Shown: positions 16,383 through 27,137 of the stretch, in pieces
Layout: each line of letters begins with the position of its first letter
How positions within the stretch are numbered: the first letter of the stretch is position 1
Assembly: GCA_944381515.1 (NCBI GenBank)
Contig: CALWLM010000035.1
Location: 1-63,207, forward strand
Length of the DNA stretch: 63,207 nucleotides
Direction of reading: 5' to 3'
Source of the DNA: an uncultured Lachnospiraceae bacterium
GTDB lineage: Bacteria; Bacillota; Clostridia; Lachnospirales; Lachnospiraceae
The notes under the pieces: model-generated
Told to the model about the DNA's origin: nothing
The model's input: the letters and a program-made list of their open reading frames with translations, nothing else
Databases searched by the model: none
Position numbers and translations under genes: made by a program

Positions 16383-18983
16383 ATGAATATCAGCAAATTT
16401 ACTCAGAATTCCGTACAGGCAGTGCAGAACTGCGAGAAGCTGGCATATCAATATGGAAACCAGGAAATTGACCAGGAGCATCTGCTGGCCAGTCTTTACG
16501 GGCTGGAGGAGAGTCTGATTCGAAAACTGCTCACCAAAATGGGAGTGGATGAAAATTCGTTCCAGGCAAGCCTGGAGCAGGCGCTGGACCGTAAGACCAA
16601 GGTATCCGGCGGCGGCAACCTTTATATCAGTCAGGATGTGAATAAGGTCCTGCTAAACGCCGAGGATGAAGCCAAACGGATGGGAGATCAGTACGTATCG
16701 GTGGAACATCTGTTTTTGTCTATGCTGACGTCGCCGAACCGGGCGGTAAAGGAGCTGTTTAAGCAGTACGGCATCGATCGGGAGGGTTTTTTAAAGGCGC
16801 TGTCCTCCGTGCGGGGCAACCAGCAGGTGACGACAGATAACCCGGAAGCGACTTATGATACCCTGAATAAATACGGTACCGATCTGGTGGAGAAGGCCAG
16901 AGAGCAGAAGCTGGACCCTGTCATCGGCCGTGACGCCGAGATCCGGAATGTAATACGAATTCTGTCCCGTAAGACCAAGAATAACCCCGTTCTGATCGGC
17001 GAGCCCGGCGTGGGCAAAACCGCCGTGGTGGAAGGGCTGGCCCAGCGTATCGTTCGGGGCGACGTGCCGCAGGGACTGAAGGACAAAAAGGTCTTTTCCC
17101 TGGATATGGGCGCCCTGGTGGCCGGAGCCAAATACCGGGGCGAGTTTGAGGAGAGATTGAAGGCTGTGCTGGAGGAGGTGCGCAAGAGCGAGGGACAGAT
17201 TATCCTGTTCATCGATGAGCTGCATCTGATCGTGGGCGCGGGCAAGACCGACGGGGCTATGGACGCCGGCAATATGCTGAAGCCTTTGCTTGCCAGAGGC
17301 GAGCTGCACTGCATCGGCGCCACGACTTTGGACGAGTACCGCAAGTATATTGAGAAGGATGCGGCTCTGGAGCGCCGGTTCCAGCCGGTAATGGTGGATG
17401 AACCGACGGTGGAGGATACGATCTCCATTCTGAGAGGCTTGAAGGAGCGCTATGAGGTCTACCACGGCGTCAAGATCACCGACGGAGCCCTGGTCAGCGC
17501 CGCCACCCTTTCCAACCGCTATATCACCGACCGTTTTCTGCCGGACAAGGCAATCGACCTGGTGGACGAGGCCTGCGCTCTGGTAAAGACCGAGTTGGAT
17601 TCCATGCCGGCGGAGCTTGACGAGCTGAACCGCAAGATCACCCAGCTGGAGATCGAGGAGGCGGCCCTGAAGAAGGAGACCGATCGTCTGAGCCAGGATC
17701 GTCTGGACGCTTTGCAGAAGGAGCTGGCGGAGCTCAGGGATCAGTTCGGAAGCATGAAGGCCCAGTGGGATAATGAGAAAAACAGCGTCGATAAGCTCTC
17801 CCATCTGAGAGAGGAGATCGAAGATGTAAACCGTCAGATTCAGGCGGCTACCCAGGCTTACGACCTGAACAAGGCAGCGGAGCTGCAGTACGGACGCCTG
17901 CCGCAGCTGGTAAAGGAGCTGGCAGCCGAGGAGGAAAAGGTGAAGGGCCAGGATCTGTCCCTGGTGCATGAGGCGGTCACCGAGGAGGAGATCGAAAAGA
18001 TCGTCTCCCGCTGGACCGGCATCCCGGTGGCCAAGCTGACTGAGGGCGAGCGCAACAAGATCCTGCATCTGGAAGACGAACTGCATAAGAGAGTGGTGGG
18101 CCAGAATGAGGCCGTCACCAAGGTAACCGAGGCCATCATCCGCTCCAACGCGGGGATCAAGGACCCGACGGCCCCCATCGGCTCCTTCCTTTTCCTGGGG
18201 CCTACCGGCGTGGGCAAGACGGAACTGGCCAAAACCCTGGCTGCCTGCCTTTTTGACGACGAGTCCAACATGGTGCGAATCGATATGAGCGAGTACATGG
18301 AGAAATACTCCGTGTCCCGTTTGATCGGAGCGCCTCCGGGATATGTAGGCTACGATGAGGGCGGACAGCTGACCGAGGCGGTGCGCCGCAAGCCCTACAG
18401 CGTGGTTCTTTTTGATGAGATCGAGAAGGCTCATCCCGATGTGTTCAACGTCCTTTTGCAGGTGCTGGACGACGGCCGTATCACCGATTCTCAGGGCAGA
18501 ACCGTGGATTTCAAGAACACGATTCTGATTATGACCTCCAATATCGGTTCCACCTATCTGCTGGACGGCATTGGTGCGGATGGAGAGATTCTGCCGGAGA
18601 CGGAGGAAGCGGTGATGAAGGATCTGCGGGCTCATTTCCGTCCCGAGTTTTTGAACCGGCTGGACGAAATCATCCTGTTTAAGCCGCTGACCAAAGACAA
18701 TATCACCTCCATTGTGGATCTGATGGTGGCCGGAATCAATCGGAGACTGGCGGACAAGGAGCTGAAGATCCGTCTGACCGAGGGGGCTAAGAATTATATT
18801 GTGGACAATGGCTATGATCCGGTCTACGGCGCAAGACCTCTGAACCGTTTCCTGAAGAAGCATGTGGAGACCCTGGCAGCCCGGATGATTCTGGGCGGCG
18901 ATGTGAGAGCGGGCGACGTCATTCAGATCGATTGCGAAGGAGATGGATTAAGGGGCGAAATTATCCACGAAGGAGAGGAATAA
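16383..18983 (+). CDS. clpB: ATP-dependent disaggregase ClpB
   Basis: ClpB threads aggregated proteins through a hexameric pore with help from DnaK. The 866 residues show the full class I AAA+ plan: an N-terminal Clp repeat domain (about 1-145), NBD1 with Walker A GEPGVGKT near residue 207 and Walker B LFIDELH, a coiled-coil middle domain (about 400-530, Glu/Lys/Leu-rich), and NBD2 with Walker A GPTGVGKT near residue 606 and [13 protein letters not shown]. The long middle domain separates ClpB from ClpA and ClpC. GGGAGG precedes the ATG. The CIRCE-like site points to heat-shock control by HrcA. Confidence 0.97.
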   Translation: MNISKFTQNSVQAVQNCEKLAYQYGNQEIDQEHLLASLYGLEESLIRKLLTKMGVDENSFQASLEQALDRKTKVSGGGNLYISQDVNKVLLNAEDEAKRMGDQYVSVEHLFLSMLTSPNRAVKELFKQYGIDREGFLKALSSVRGNQQVTTDNPEATYDTLNKYGTDLVEKAREQKLDPVIGRDAEIRNVIRILSRKTKNNPVLIGEPGVGKTAVVEGLAQRIVRGDVPQGLKDKKVFSLDMGALVAGAKYRGEFEERLKAVLEEVRKSEGQIILFIDELHLIVGAGKTDGAMDAGNMLKPLLARGELHCIGATTLDEYRKYIEKDAALERRFQPVMVDEPTVEDTISILRGLKERYEVYHGVKITDGALVSAATLSNRYITDRFLPDKAIDLVDEACALVKTELDSMPAELDELNRKITQLEIEEAALKKETDRLSQDRLDALQKELAELRDQFGSMKAQWDNEKNSVDKLSHLREEIEDVNRQIQAATQAYDLNKAAELQYGRLPQLVKELAAEEEKVKGQDLSLVHEAVTEEEIEKIVSRWTGIPVAKLTEGERNKILHLEDELHKRVVGQNEAVTKVTEAIIRSNAGIKDPTAPIGSFLFLGPTGVGKTELAKTLAACLFDDESNMVRIDMSEYMEKYSVSRLIGAPPGYVGYDEGGQLTEAVRRKPYSVVLFDEIEKAHPDVFNVLLQVLDDGRITDSQGRTVDFKNTILIMTSNIGSTYLLDGIGADGEILPETEEAVMKDLRAHFRPEFLNRLDEIILFKPLTKDNITSIVDLMVAGINRRLADKELKIRLTEGAKNYIVDNGYDPVYGARPLNRFLKKHVETLAARMILGGDVRAGDVIQIDCEGDGLRGEIIHEGEE

Positions 18984-18988
18984 AAAGA

Positions 18989-19180
18989 ATGAACAATGGT
19001 AATGCAGCTATGCCGAAAGACCCGGTGATGCTTTTAAGCTTTGTCAATATGAAGCTGAGAGACCAGTATGACAGTCTGGATGCGCTGTGCGACGATATGC
19101 AGGCGGACCGGGGAGAGATCGAGGAGAAGCTTGCCGGTGTCAATTACCGCTACGATCCGGCGGTCAATCAGTTTGTCTGA
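18989..19180 (+). CDS. DUF4250 protein
   Basis: A 63-residue soluble protein. MPKDPVMLLSFVNMKLRDQY, the central LDALCDDMQADRGEIEEKLAG and the C-terminal Y-R-Y-D-P-A-V-N-Q-F-V match the small DUF4250 family found widely in Clostridia. Its function is not known. It starts five bases after the clpB stop with AGGAGAGGAA upstream, so it is probably co-transcribed with clpB and shares the heat-shock promoter. Confidence 0.85.
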   Translation: MNNGNAAMPKDPVMLLSFVNMKLRDQYDSLDALCDDMQADRGEIEEKLAGVNYRYDPAVNQFV

Positions 19181-19209
19181 AGAGCCGGCGGATGGTAAGA
19201 AACAAAAAC

Positions 19210-19244
19210 GAAAAACAAACATGAAAAACAAACATGAAAAACAA
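19210..19244 (+). repeat. 13-base tandem repeat (2.7 copies)
   Basis: GAAAAACAAACAT occurs at 19210-19222 and 19223-19235, with a partial third copy to 19244, about 30 bases after the DUF4250 stop and running into the terminator stem. Confidence 0.85.
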
Positions 19245-19288
19245 GACAGGCGGCGCGGAGCTTTTTAGTCCCGCGCCGCCTGTCTTGT
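19241..19288. terminator. Very strong hairpin between convergent genes
   Basis: The arms 19241-19258 and 19271-19288 are perfect 18-bp complements (ACAAGACAGG.. and ..CCTGTCTTGT), with a 12-base loop. Read on the minus strand the stem is followed by TTTTCATGTTT, so it best serves the minus-strand LysR gene. On the plus strand no T run follows. Confidence 0.8.
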
Positions 19289-19300
19289 CATATGCCGGAT

Positions 19301-20206
19301 TTAAAGGGCATCGGGCCCCTGGCCGGAGTAATCAAAAGCCGTCATATATTCCGCCACTTCCTGCTTGAAGGTTTCCATGGCCTTTAAGCGGCTGGGACGG
19401 GGATATTTGTGTTCAATCTGATAGCAGGTGATGATGGGAAGCTCGGCTCTTATCGTATATAATTTGAGATTCCGGAGTCTTCTTAAATGATTGGCTACCG
19501 AGGCAATGGTGATGGTCCAGGAGCTGGGGCTGGTAAACAGATAAGAGAGCACGGAGCCGGCAGTTACGCGGATCATATATTGATTGCCGGGCCAGTACTG
19601 ATTATGCCATATCTCGTAGTCGGAATTGATGCGAATATAGATCTCGTGGTCGGCAGGGAGCCTGGCGGGATCTATCCCATCGTAGTATGGACTGTCCTCG
19701 CGGCAGACAAGCAGCAGAGGTTCTCTGTAGAGAGGGGTGAGAAGCACGTCGGAGAAATTGATGGCATTGTATACATAGGCCAGATCAATCTGGCGGGATT
19801 CGATTCTCTGATAGAGATCCCGGGAATGATAGGTGTGGATGGACAGACTGATATCCTTGTGCTTTTGGAGATGGCGGATATACAGCTGTTCAAAGGTGAA
19901 GGAATTGATGCTGTCGACAGCGCCCACAGACAGGCTGCATCTCTGCGTCCGCTCTCCGATGGACAGCATATCGTTCCAGGTAGACTGGTACTGCTGGACA
20001 AGCCGCATGAATTCAATACCCTGTGAGGTCAGCTCCACGGTCCGGATTCCCTTTCCTCTGTTCAGCAGAGAAACGCCCAGCTCCTTTTCCAGCAGCTGGA
20101 TCTTATGGCTCAGATAGCTTTGGGATGTATAGGTGTTTCGAGCGGCGGAAGAAAAGGAACGGTATTTCACCACATCCATAAAGGCCTGAATCTGATCGTT
20201 GTCCAT
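19301..20206 (-). CDS. LysR-family regulator next to a sugar PTS
   Basis: 301 residues. The N-terminal helix-turn-helix is at about 1-62 (FMDVVKYRSFSSAARNTYTSQSYLSHKIQLLEKELG), followed by a LysR substrate-binding domain (about 90-290). GGGAGG lies just before the ATG. It diverges from the PTS EIIBC gene at 20368, so it is the likely regulator of the PTS and GH1 genes. That would be unusual, since most beta-glucoside PTS operons use BglG/LicT antiterminators; I find no antiterminator gene or matching RNA site here. Confidence 0.9.
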   Translation of the reverse strand: MDNDQIQAFMDVVKYRSFSSAARNTYTSQSYLSHKIQLLEKELGVSLLNRGKGIRTVELTSQGIEFMRLVQQYQSTWNDMLSIGERTQRCSLSVGAVDSINSFTFEQLYIRHLQKHKDISLSIHTYHSRDLYQRIESRQIDLAYVYNAINFSDVLLTPLYREPLLLVCREDSPYYDGIDPARLPADHEIYIRINSDYEIWHNQYWPGNQYMIRVTAGSVLSYLFTSPSSWTITIASVANHLRRLRNLKLYTIRAELPIITCYQIEHKYPRPSRLKAMETFKQEVAEYMTAFDYSGQGPDAL

Positions 20207-20266
20207 CTGTTTTTCCTCCCATAATAAATATCTGATATTATGATATTATATAGCATAAAAATGCTG

Positions 20267-20295
20267 TTTTCAATATATTTCTTTAGTGCTATATT
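20267..20295 (+). promoter_or_regulatory. Possible promoter of the PTS operon
   Basis: TTTTCA (20267-20272) and TATATT (20290-20295) have a 17-base spacer. A small inverted repeat, AGCAT-AAAA-ATGCT, lies just upstream near 20252-20265. The -35 match is weak. Confidence 0.4.
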
Positions 20296-20367
20296 ACAGA
20301 TAAAGGGTAATGCACATGGCGCCGTGCAGCAGTTTTTACAAATATTATCAAGAGAGAGGAAAAACAT

Positions 20368-21768
20368 ATGGCAAAGAAGAATTATAAGCAGATCGCCCAG
20401 GAAGTGCTCGAAAAAATAGGCGGTCCTTCCAATGTCAAATATCTGGAACACTGCTCCACACGCCTTCGTTTTAATCTGCTTGAAAATGCCAGAGCGGATG
20501 TCGATGGGATAAAAACAATTAAAGGCGTTATGGGAGTTGTCGTAAATGCCCAGTTTCAGGTGATTATCGGCCAGGATGTGACGGAGGTCTATGACGAAAT
20601 CATTAAACTGGGAATCCATGCCGGCGGCCAGGTGGCGGATGATCCGTCAGAGACGGCGGCGGATCGTAAAGCTGAGAAAGTGGGTATCGGCTCCAGAATC
20701 CTCGATTTCATGATCGGCGTTTTTAATCCCCTGGTTCCGGCTATTACCGGCGCCGGATTGCTGAAAACAATCGTTACGCTGGCTGTCACTGCCGGATGGA
20801 TGACGAAAGATAGCGGCGTGTATTCCGTTCTCTATTATGCGGCGGATGCGGCATTTTATTTTCTTCCCATAATGGTGGCTGTCACAACGGCCAGCAAGCT
20901 TGGCTGCGATAAAATTATTGCCACCGTTATTGTGGGCCTGTCCCTCCTTCCCAGCTTTACCTCCCTTTTGGCGGGAGAGGCAGGGGTGACCTTTTTGGGG
21001 ATTACCGTCCCGAATTACTCCTACAGCTCGCAGATTTTCCCGGCGATTTTGACGGTGCTGTTTCTGGCTGTCGTGGAAAAGAATTTCCGGAAAATGTGTC
21101 CCAAGGCGGTCCGAATCGTATTTGTGCCGGTGGTGTGTTTCCTGGTTGTAGCGCCGGTATCCCTGATTGTGCTGTCGCCTCTGGGATTTAAGATGGGCGA
21201 AATCTTTACGAATGCCCTGCTTACCCTTCACGATTCCTTCGGCTGGATTATTGTTGCAATCCTTGGCGCCATCCTTCCTTTTCTTACGGCGGCAGGCATG
21301 CACAAGCCTCTGGTACCCTACGCGACGGCGGCGTTTGCTTCGACGGGCTATGATTATATCAATGCGCCGGCCAAAGTGGCCCACAATATCTCCGAGGCAG
21401 GAGCCTGCTTTGCCGTTGCCTTGAAGACAAAGGATAAGGAATATAAGTCCGCCGCCTTTTCGGCAGGCATATCGGCCTTCTTTGGAATTTCCGAGCCGGC
21501 TTTGTACGGCGTAACCCTGCAAAATAAAAAAGCTATGCTGGGCGTGGTTGGCTCCGGTCTTATATCCGCCGCTTTTATGTCCCTCTTCCATCTGAGATCC
21601 ACCTCGTTAATGGGCACGGGTATTCTGGGACTGCCTCAGTTTATTGATCCGGCAAATTCGGGAAACATCATTATTGCCGTGATCGGATATGCGATGGCCA
21701 TAGTTCTCTCTTTCCTCTTTACCTTTATTTTGTACAAAGATGAGGAAAAAAGGGAAAAGCAGGCCTGA
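20368..21768 (+). CDS. PTS beta-glucoside-type EIIBC component
   Basis: 466 residues. The IIB domain (about 1-85) has the phospho-acceptor Cys29 in HCSTRLRF and KGVMGVVVNAQFQVIIG. The rest is a IIC membrane channel of the glucose/beta-glucoside superfamily, with about ten helices and the MHKPLVPYATAAF and GISEPALYGVTL motifs. It imports and phosphorylates a beta-glucoside or related disaccharide. There is no IIA domain, so phosphate must come from a IIA encoded elsewhere. The GH1 gene 91 bases downstream should hydrolyse the imported phospho-sugar. Confidence 0.92.
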   Translation: MAKKNYKQIAQEVLEKIGGPSNVKYLEHCSTRLRFNLLENARADVDGIKTIKGVMGVVVNAQFQVIIGQDVTEVYDEIIKLGIHAGGQVADDPSETAADRKAEKVGIGSRILDFMIGVFNPLVPAITGAGLLKTIVTLAVTAGWMTKDSGVYSVLYYAADAAFYFLPIMVAVTTASKLGCDKIIATVIVGLSLLPSFTSLLAGEAGVTFLGITVPNYSYSSQIFPAILTVLFLAVVEKNFRKMCPKAVRIVFVPVVCFLVVAPVSLIVLSPLGFKMGEIFTNALLTLHDSFGWIIVAILGAILPFLTAAGMHKPLVPYATAAFASTGYDYINAPAKVAHNISEAGACFAVALKTKDKEYKSAAFSAGISAFFGISEPALYGVTLQNKKAMLGVVGSGLISAAFMSLFHLRSTSLMGTGILGLPQFIDPANSGNIIIAVIGYAMAIVLSFLFTFILYKDEEKREKQA

Positions 21769-21847
21769 GGATTCAGGCGTGCCGTGGAGTGCGGAAACGA
21801 AAAAATGCAGAAAAATTGAAGTAATAAATTCAGATATAAAGGCATGA

Positions 21848-23347
<1,500 letters not shown>

Positions 23348-23351
23348 GACG

Positions 23352-24317
23352 TCAGGCCCTCGCTCCCGCAGAGGAGTGAGGCTCCCTGCGCACTTCGCGC
23401 AGAAACTCCTCCATGGCCCGGCTGATATAACGGCCTCGTTTCCAGTAAAAGAAAATACTGCGGGTGCTGTCTTCTCCCTGGAGCTTATAGTAGGTTACAT
23501 CGGAGTGGGGCGGTACGCAGCTGATCAGAGTATCTCCGATGAAGGAGAGTCCCATTCCAGAAGATGTAATATTGTAGGAGGTCAGCTGCTGATCCACCTC
23601 AAAAAGTACCCTGGGCTGAAAGCCGTTTTTCTGAAAAATAGCTGCCGCCCTTTTCCAGGTGTCATTTTCCGGCTTAAGAAGAATAAAGGGTTCCTCACGA
23701 AAAGCCGACAGAGGAACCGCTGGCAGCGCGGGGTCTAAAAAGGAGCCGTCGCGGATGCGCTCCACAGGGATCTGATAGGAGAGAAGCCGTTGGTTGACCA
23801 GCAGCCCTCTCGGTACGGCCAAAAGCAGCCGTTCCTCGCGGTAGACGCAGCGGTCGAAGACCTCGCTGTCCAGCTCGCAGTTGTCCAGGAGCAGATCTAC
23901 CTCGCCTGTCTGGAGCAGTCTGGCCAGATGGGCGGTGGTTTCCTCCACCAGCTCCACGTCGATGCCGGGATACCTCCTTGCAAAATCGGCCATCAGCGGA
24001 GGCAGCACCCAGGAGGAAAAGAGGCTGCTGCCTCCCAGGGTAAGGCTGCCGGTGCGCAGGCTTCCCCAGTCATTTACAAAGTCGGAGAATTCGTTCTGGG
24101 CCTGGTGTATTTTTTCAACAGCCCGAATGTACTGCCGGCCGCATTCCGTCAGACTTAAGGGTTTGGTGCTGCGGTCGAAAATAGGATATCCCACCTGTTT
24201 TTCAACTCGGCGCACATTGGCGCTCAAAGAGGGCTGGGAGATAAAGAGCTTTTCTGCGGCGCGGGAAAAGCTCTTTTCCTTATATACTGCATAAACATAT
24301 TCCATTCCTTGAAACAT
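23352..24317 (-). CDS. LysR-family transcriptional regulator
   Basis: 321 residues. The helix-turn-helix is at about 1-62 (AVYKEKSFSRAAEKLFISQPSLSANVRRVEKQVG), followed by an effector domain (about 92-300) that includes GMGLSFIGDTLI. It starts three bases after the XRE membrane gene stops, so the two are probably one transcript. AAGAAGG supports the ATG at 24317. It converges on the GH1 gene. Its target could be the GH1/PTS genes or a gene elsewhere; the sequence does not decide. Confidence 0.88.
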   Translation of the reverse strand: MFQGMEYVYAVYKEKSFSRAAEKLFISQPSLSANVRRVEKQVGYPIFDRSTKPLSLTECGRQYIRAVEKIHQAQNEFSDFVNDWGSLRTGSLTLGGSSLFSSWVLPPLMADFARRYPGIDVELVEETTAHLARLLQTGEVDLLLDNCELDSEVFDRCVYREERLLLAVPRGLLVNQRLLSYQIPVERIRDGSFLDPALPAVPLSAFREEPFILLKPENDTWKRAAAIFQKNGFQPRVLFEVDQQLTSYNITSSGMGLSFIGDTLISCVPPHSDVTYYKLQGEDSTRSIFFYWKRGRYISRAMEEFLREVRREPHSSAGARA

Positions 24318-24320
24318 AAG

Positions 24321-24899
24321 TCAGGCCTTCTTTTTTCTATGGATTTTGGTGATAAAAGCAATCTGTGTCTGCAAAAAAGTCCGGATTGGTTTCCGCAAAA
24401 GGAGAATGAGACCGCAGGCAAGCATGACCCAGAGCAGGGCGGTTAAAAGCTCCAGATGATGCTCCTGGATAAAATATTTGTAGCTGTAACCGGTAATGCC
24501 GCTGCTCCAGCGGTATATAATAGTGCCGTCATATTCCCGGGTGATGTTGGGAATCATTACCTTAAACATGCGGGAAAGCACATAGATGACAAAGTTGCCC
24601 AGAAGGCCTGTCAGAAAGAGGACTGCGCCGGCGGCAGAGGGAAACAGACGGCGGAAGCGTTCTTGGCCTCGGTCTGTGGAAAGAGAGTCTGCGCTGACAT
24701 CCTGTTCTTCATCCAGGAGAGAGTCTGCCGTGGTGCCGAAAATGCGGCTCAGCAGAAAAATATTTTCGGCATCCGGCTGGGCCGTTCCGTTCTCCCAGCG
24801 GGAGATGCTCTGCCGGGATACGTTGAGCTCCTCGGCTAATTTTTCCTGGGACATCCCTTTCTGCCTGCGCAAGGCAAATATTTTTTCAGAAAGTTTCAT
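24321..24899 (-). CDS. XRE-family regulator with C-terminal membrane segments
   Basis: 192 residues. An N-terminal Cro/C1 helix-turn-helix occupies about 1-62 ([20 protein letters not shown], then [17 protein letters not shown]). A polar linker and two hydrophobic segments follow (about 88-108 and 150-172) with a basic end (KIHRKKKA). It is thus a membrane-tethered DNA-binding protein, a plan common in Firmicutes and often linked to stress or peptide sensing. AGGAGG lies before the ATG at 24899. It is transcribed away from aspA across an AT-rich region with several repeats. Confidence 0.88.
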   Translation of the reverse strand: MKLSEKIFALRRQKGMSQEKLAEELNVSRQSISRWENGTAQPDAENIFLLSRIFGTTADSLLDEEQDVSADSLSTDRGQERFRRLFPSAAGAVLFLTGLLGNFVIYVLSRMFKVMIPNITREYDGTIIYRWSSGITGYSYKYFIQEHHLELLTALLWVMLACGLILLLRKPIRTFLQTQIAFITKIHRKKKA

Positions 24900-25032
24900 T
24901 TGTGTGTTCCTCCTGCGGATATTCTTGTTCTGGCGGATTTTATAGCAGCAAAAACATAGTAGCAAAATCTCCGCCGCTGCGCCAGCACAGGAAGCTTACA
25001 ATGGCGCAACAAAAGTATACTATAACTTCAAA

Positions 25033-25073
25033 ACTATATAAAACATAAAAAAATATATATTTGATTATATAGT
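25033..25073. promoter_or_regulatory. Inverted repeat overlapping the aspA promoter
   Basis: ACTATATAA (25033-25041) and TTATATAGT (25065-25073) are perfect complements 23 bases apart. The right arm covers the -35 element of aspA, so it could be an operator. Confidence 0.5.
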
Positions 25074-25089
25074 ATCACATTTCTATAAT
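25061..25089 (+). promoter_or_regulatory. Promoter of aspA
   Basis: TTGATT (25061-25066) and consensus TATAAT (25084-25089) are 17 bases apart. A direct repeat of GTACAGTT (25094-25101 and 25108-25115) lies at and just after the predicted start site. Confidence 0.7.
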
Positions 25090-25171
25090 GAATGTACAGT
25101 TATAAAAGTACAGTTTGATGTGGAAACATCGCTGAATTTTTACGAGAATTTATTTAATGGAGGAAAGTATC

Positions 25172-26602
25172 ATGGAGCAGCATAAAGGGGCGGAGTATCG
25201 GGTGGAGCATGATTCCATCGGCACAAAGGAGGTGCCGGAGGATGTATATTACGGCGTTCAGTCTTTGCGGGCGGCGGAAAACTTCCACATCACCGGCTTG
25301 ACTATGCATCCGGAGATTATTAACAGTCTGGCTTATATCAAGAAGGCGGCGGCCATTACCAACTGTGAGATCGGTCTGCTGAATAAAAAGAAAGCCAATG
25401 CCATTGCAACGGCCTGTGACGAAATCCTGTCGGGGCGTTTCCACAAGGATTTTATTGTGGACCCCATTCAGGGAGGAGCGGGTACTTCTCTCAATATGAA
25501 TGCCAACGAGGTGATTGCCAATCGGGCCATTGAGCTGCTGGGAGGGCAGAAGGGCGATTATTCCATCGTCAATCCCAACGATGATGTCAACTGCGGCCAG
25601 TCCACCAACGATGTGATCCCCACAGCCGGCAAGATGACTTCCCTGCGGCTATTGGGAAGGCTGAAGACAGAGCTGCGGCGTCTGAACGATGCTCTGTGCG
25701 CCAAGGCGGAGGAGTTTAATCATGTGATCAAGATGGGGCGCACCCAGCTGCAGGACGCGGTTCCCATCCGTCTGGGACAGGAATTCAAAGCTTATTCTGT
25801 GGCGATTCTGCGGGATATTCGCCGTATGGATAAGGCTATGGAGGAGATGCGTACGGTCAATCTGGGAGGAACAGCCGTAGGCACCGGCATCAATGCTGAT
25901 GAGGCCTATTTGCAGCGGATTGTCCCCAATCTGTCCGAGGTATCCGGTATGGAGCTGGTGCAGGCCTTCGATCTCATTGACGCCACCCAGAATCTGGACT
26001 CTTTCGTTTCTGTATCGGGAGCGGTTAAGGCCTGCGCCGTAACCCTCTCAAAAATTGCCAATGACCTGCGTCTTATGTCCTCCGGCCCCCGCGCAGGCTT
26101 CAACGAAATCAATCTGCCGGCCAGACAGAACGGTTCTTCCATTATGCCCGGCAAGGTAAACCCGGTTATCCCGGAGGTGGTCAATCAGGTGGCCTTTAAT
26201 ATCATTGGCAATGACGTTACCATTACCATGGCAGCGGAAGCGGGCCAGCTGGAACTAAACGCCTTCGAGCCCATTATCTTTTACTGCATATTCCAGTCCA
26301 TTGACACGCTGGCCTTTGCCGTGCGTACCTTCGTGGATAATTGCGTGACCGGCATCACCGCCAATGAAGAGCATTGCCGGATCATGGTGGAAAACAGCGT
26401 AGGTATTATCACAGCCCTCTGCCCCCATGTGGGTTATGAGAAGGCGGCTGAGCTGGCCAAGCGGGCTATCCGTACCGGAGAGCCGATTCGATCTCTTATC
26501 TTGCAGGAGCATCTGCTGGATGAGGCTCAGCTGGATGAAATTCTGAATCCTGTCGCCATGACGGAGCCGGGAATCTCAGGGCGGGAGCTTTTGCATCGAT
26601 AA
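25172..26602 (+). CDS. aspA: Aspartate ammonia-lyase
   Basis: AspA deaminates aspartate to fumarate and ammonia, feeding anaerobic fumarate metabolism. The 476 residues carry the fumarase/aspartase signature GSSIMPGKVNPVI (about residue 320), the N-terminal RVEHDSIGTKEVPEDVYYGVQ typical of aspartases, and GRTQLQDAVPI. Fumarase class II is the close alternative; VEHD..G..EVP..VYYG and the length favour aspartase. The ATG at 25172 follows GGAGG at the right distance; the upstream ATG at 25157 overlaps that site. It is a single-gene unit with its own promoter and terminator. Confidence 0.92.
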   Translation: MEQHKGAEYRVEHDSIGTKEVPEDVYYGVQSLRAAENFHITGLTMHPEIINSLAYIKKAAAITNCEIGLLNKKKANAIATACDEILSGRFHKDFIVDPIQGGAGTSLNMNANEVIANRAIELLGGQKGDYSIVNPNDDVNCGQSTNDVIPTAGKMTSLRLLGRLKTELRRLNDALCAKAEEFNHVIKMGRTQLQDAVPIRLGQEFKAYSVAILRDIRRMDKAMEEMRTVNLGGTAVGTGINADEAYLQRIVPNLSEVSGMELVQAFDLIDATQNLDSFVSVSGAVKACAVTLSKIANDLRLMSSGPRAGFNEINLPARQNGSSIMPGKVNPVIPEVVNQVAFNIIGNDVTITMAAEAGQLELNAFEPIIFYCIFQSIDTLAFAVRTFVDNCVTGITANEEHCRIMVENSVGIITALCPHVGYEKAAELAKRAIRTGEPIRSLILQEHLLDEAQLDEILNPVAMTEPGISGRELLHR

Positions 26603-26615
26603 TAATTGGGAAAAC

Positions 26616-26646
26616 AAAAAATCCAGGGAATTTTCCCTGGATTTTT
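26616..26646. terminator. Bidirectional terminator between aspA and tmRNA
   Basis: AAAAATCCAGGGAA and TTCCCTGGATTTTT make a long A/T-flanked stem that ends aspA on the plus strand and the tmRNA gene on the minus strand. Confidence 0.9.
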
Positions 26647-26656
26647 GCCATAAAGA

Positions 26657-27003
26657 TGGACCTGGCGGGAGTCGAACCCGCGTCCGAAAGCCCTTTCATC
26701 AAAGCCTCTCCCATCACAGTCTTTCTATGATCATTCCCTCCTCCATGTGCCGAAAGACAGGCTCACGGATTCAGTAGCTTCATAAAATCTTTTGCCCCCG
26801 CAAAGCTTAGGGAGAAAAGTGCCTCACAAATCATGATGCCCGTGACCTGGACTGTGAGCAATCCAGGGCGGACAGCCGCATTAAGCAGCGATTGCTAAAT
26901 TTCTATCTTCAGCGTTTATATTTAAGTTCCGTTTTGTTGCGCGGCCACGGTCCGCGGATGGCTACTCTGACTTCCAGACCCCCGTCGAAACCGGTACAAG
27001 CCC
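26657..27003 (-). ncRNA. ssrA: Transfer-messenger RNA (tmRNA)
   Basis: Read on the minus strand, GGGCTTG (5' end at 27003) pairs with CAGGTCC at the 3' end to form the acceptor stem. GGTTTCGACGG follows the 5' strand, and GGGTTCGACTCCCGC forms the T arm, both hallmarks of tmRNA. The tag frame reads Ala-Glu-Asp-Arg-Asn-Leu-Ala-Ile-Ala-Ala then TAA (26913 down to 26881), ending in the hydrophobic Leu-Ala-x-Ala-Ala type recognised by proteases. Which codon is the resume codon is inferred. CCA is not encoded. The length is about 347 bases. It rescues stalled ribosomes. Confidence 0.95.
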
Positions 27004-27137
27004 GGATGCGCTGAGATCTTTTACGTCTGTGTTTTCTATTATATGCATCGGGCTGCGATTTGTCAAGCATGGGAAAAATTGACAAAACCTTTGACTTTAG
27101 GAATTTTCTGATGCACGTTACTTTTTATTTTCCGTGC

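Noticed and set aside
16791-18863. Long open frame of 690 codons opposite clpB
   Set aside because: It is the mirror of a highly conserved gene with strong third-position bias; no ribosome site or family motif.
20207-20367. BglG/LicT antiterminator site before the PTS gene
   Set aside because: No RAT-like sequence followed by a terminator was found; a LysR gene lies there instead.
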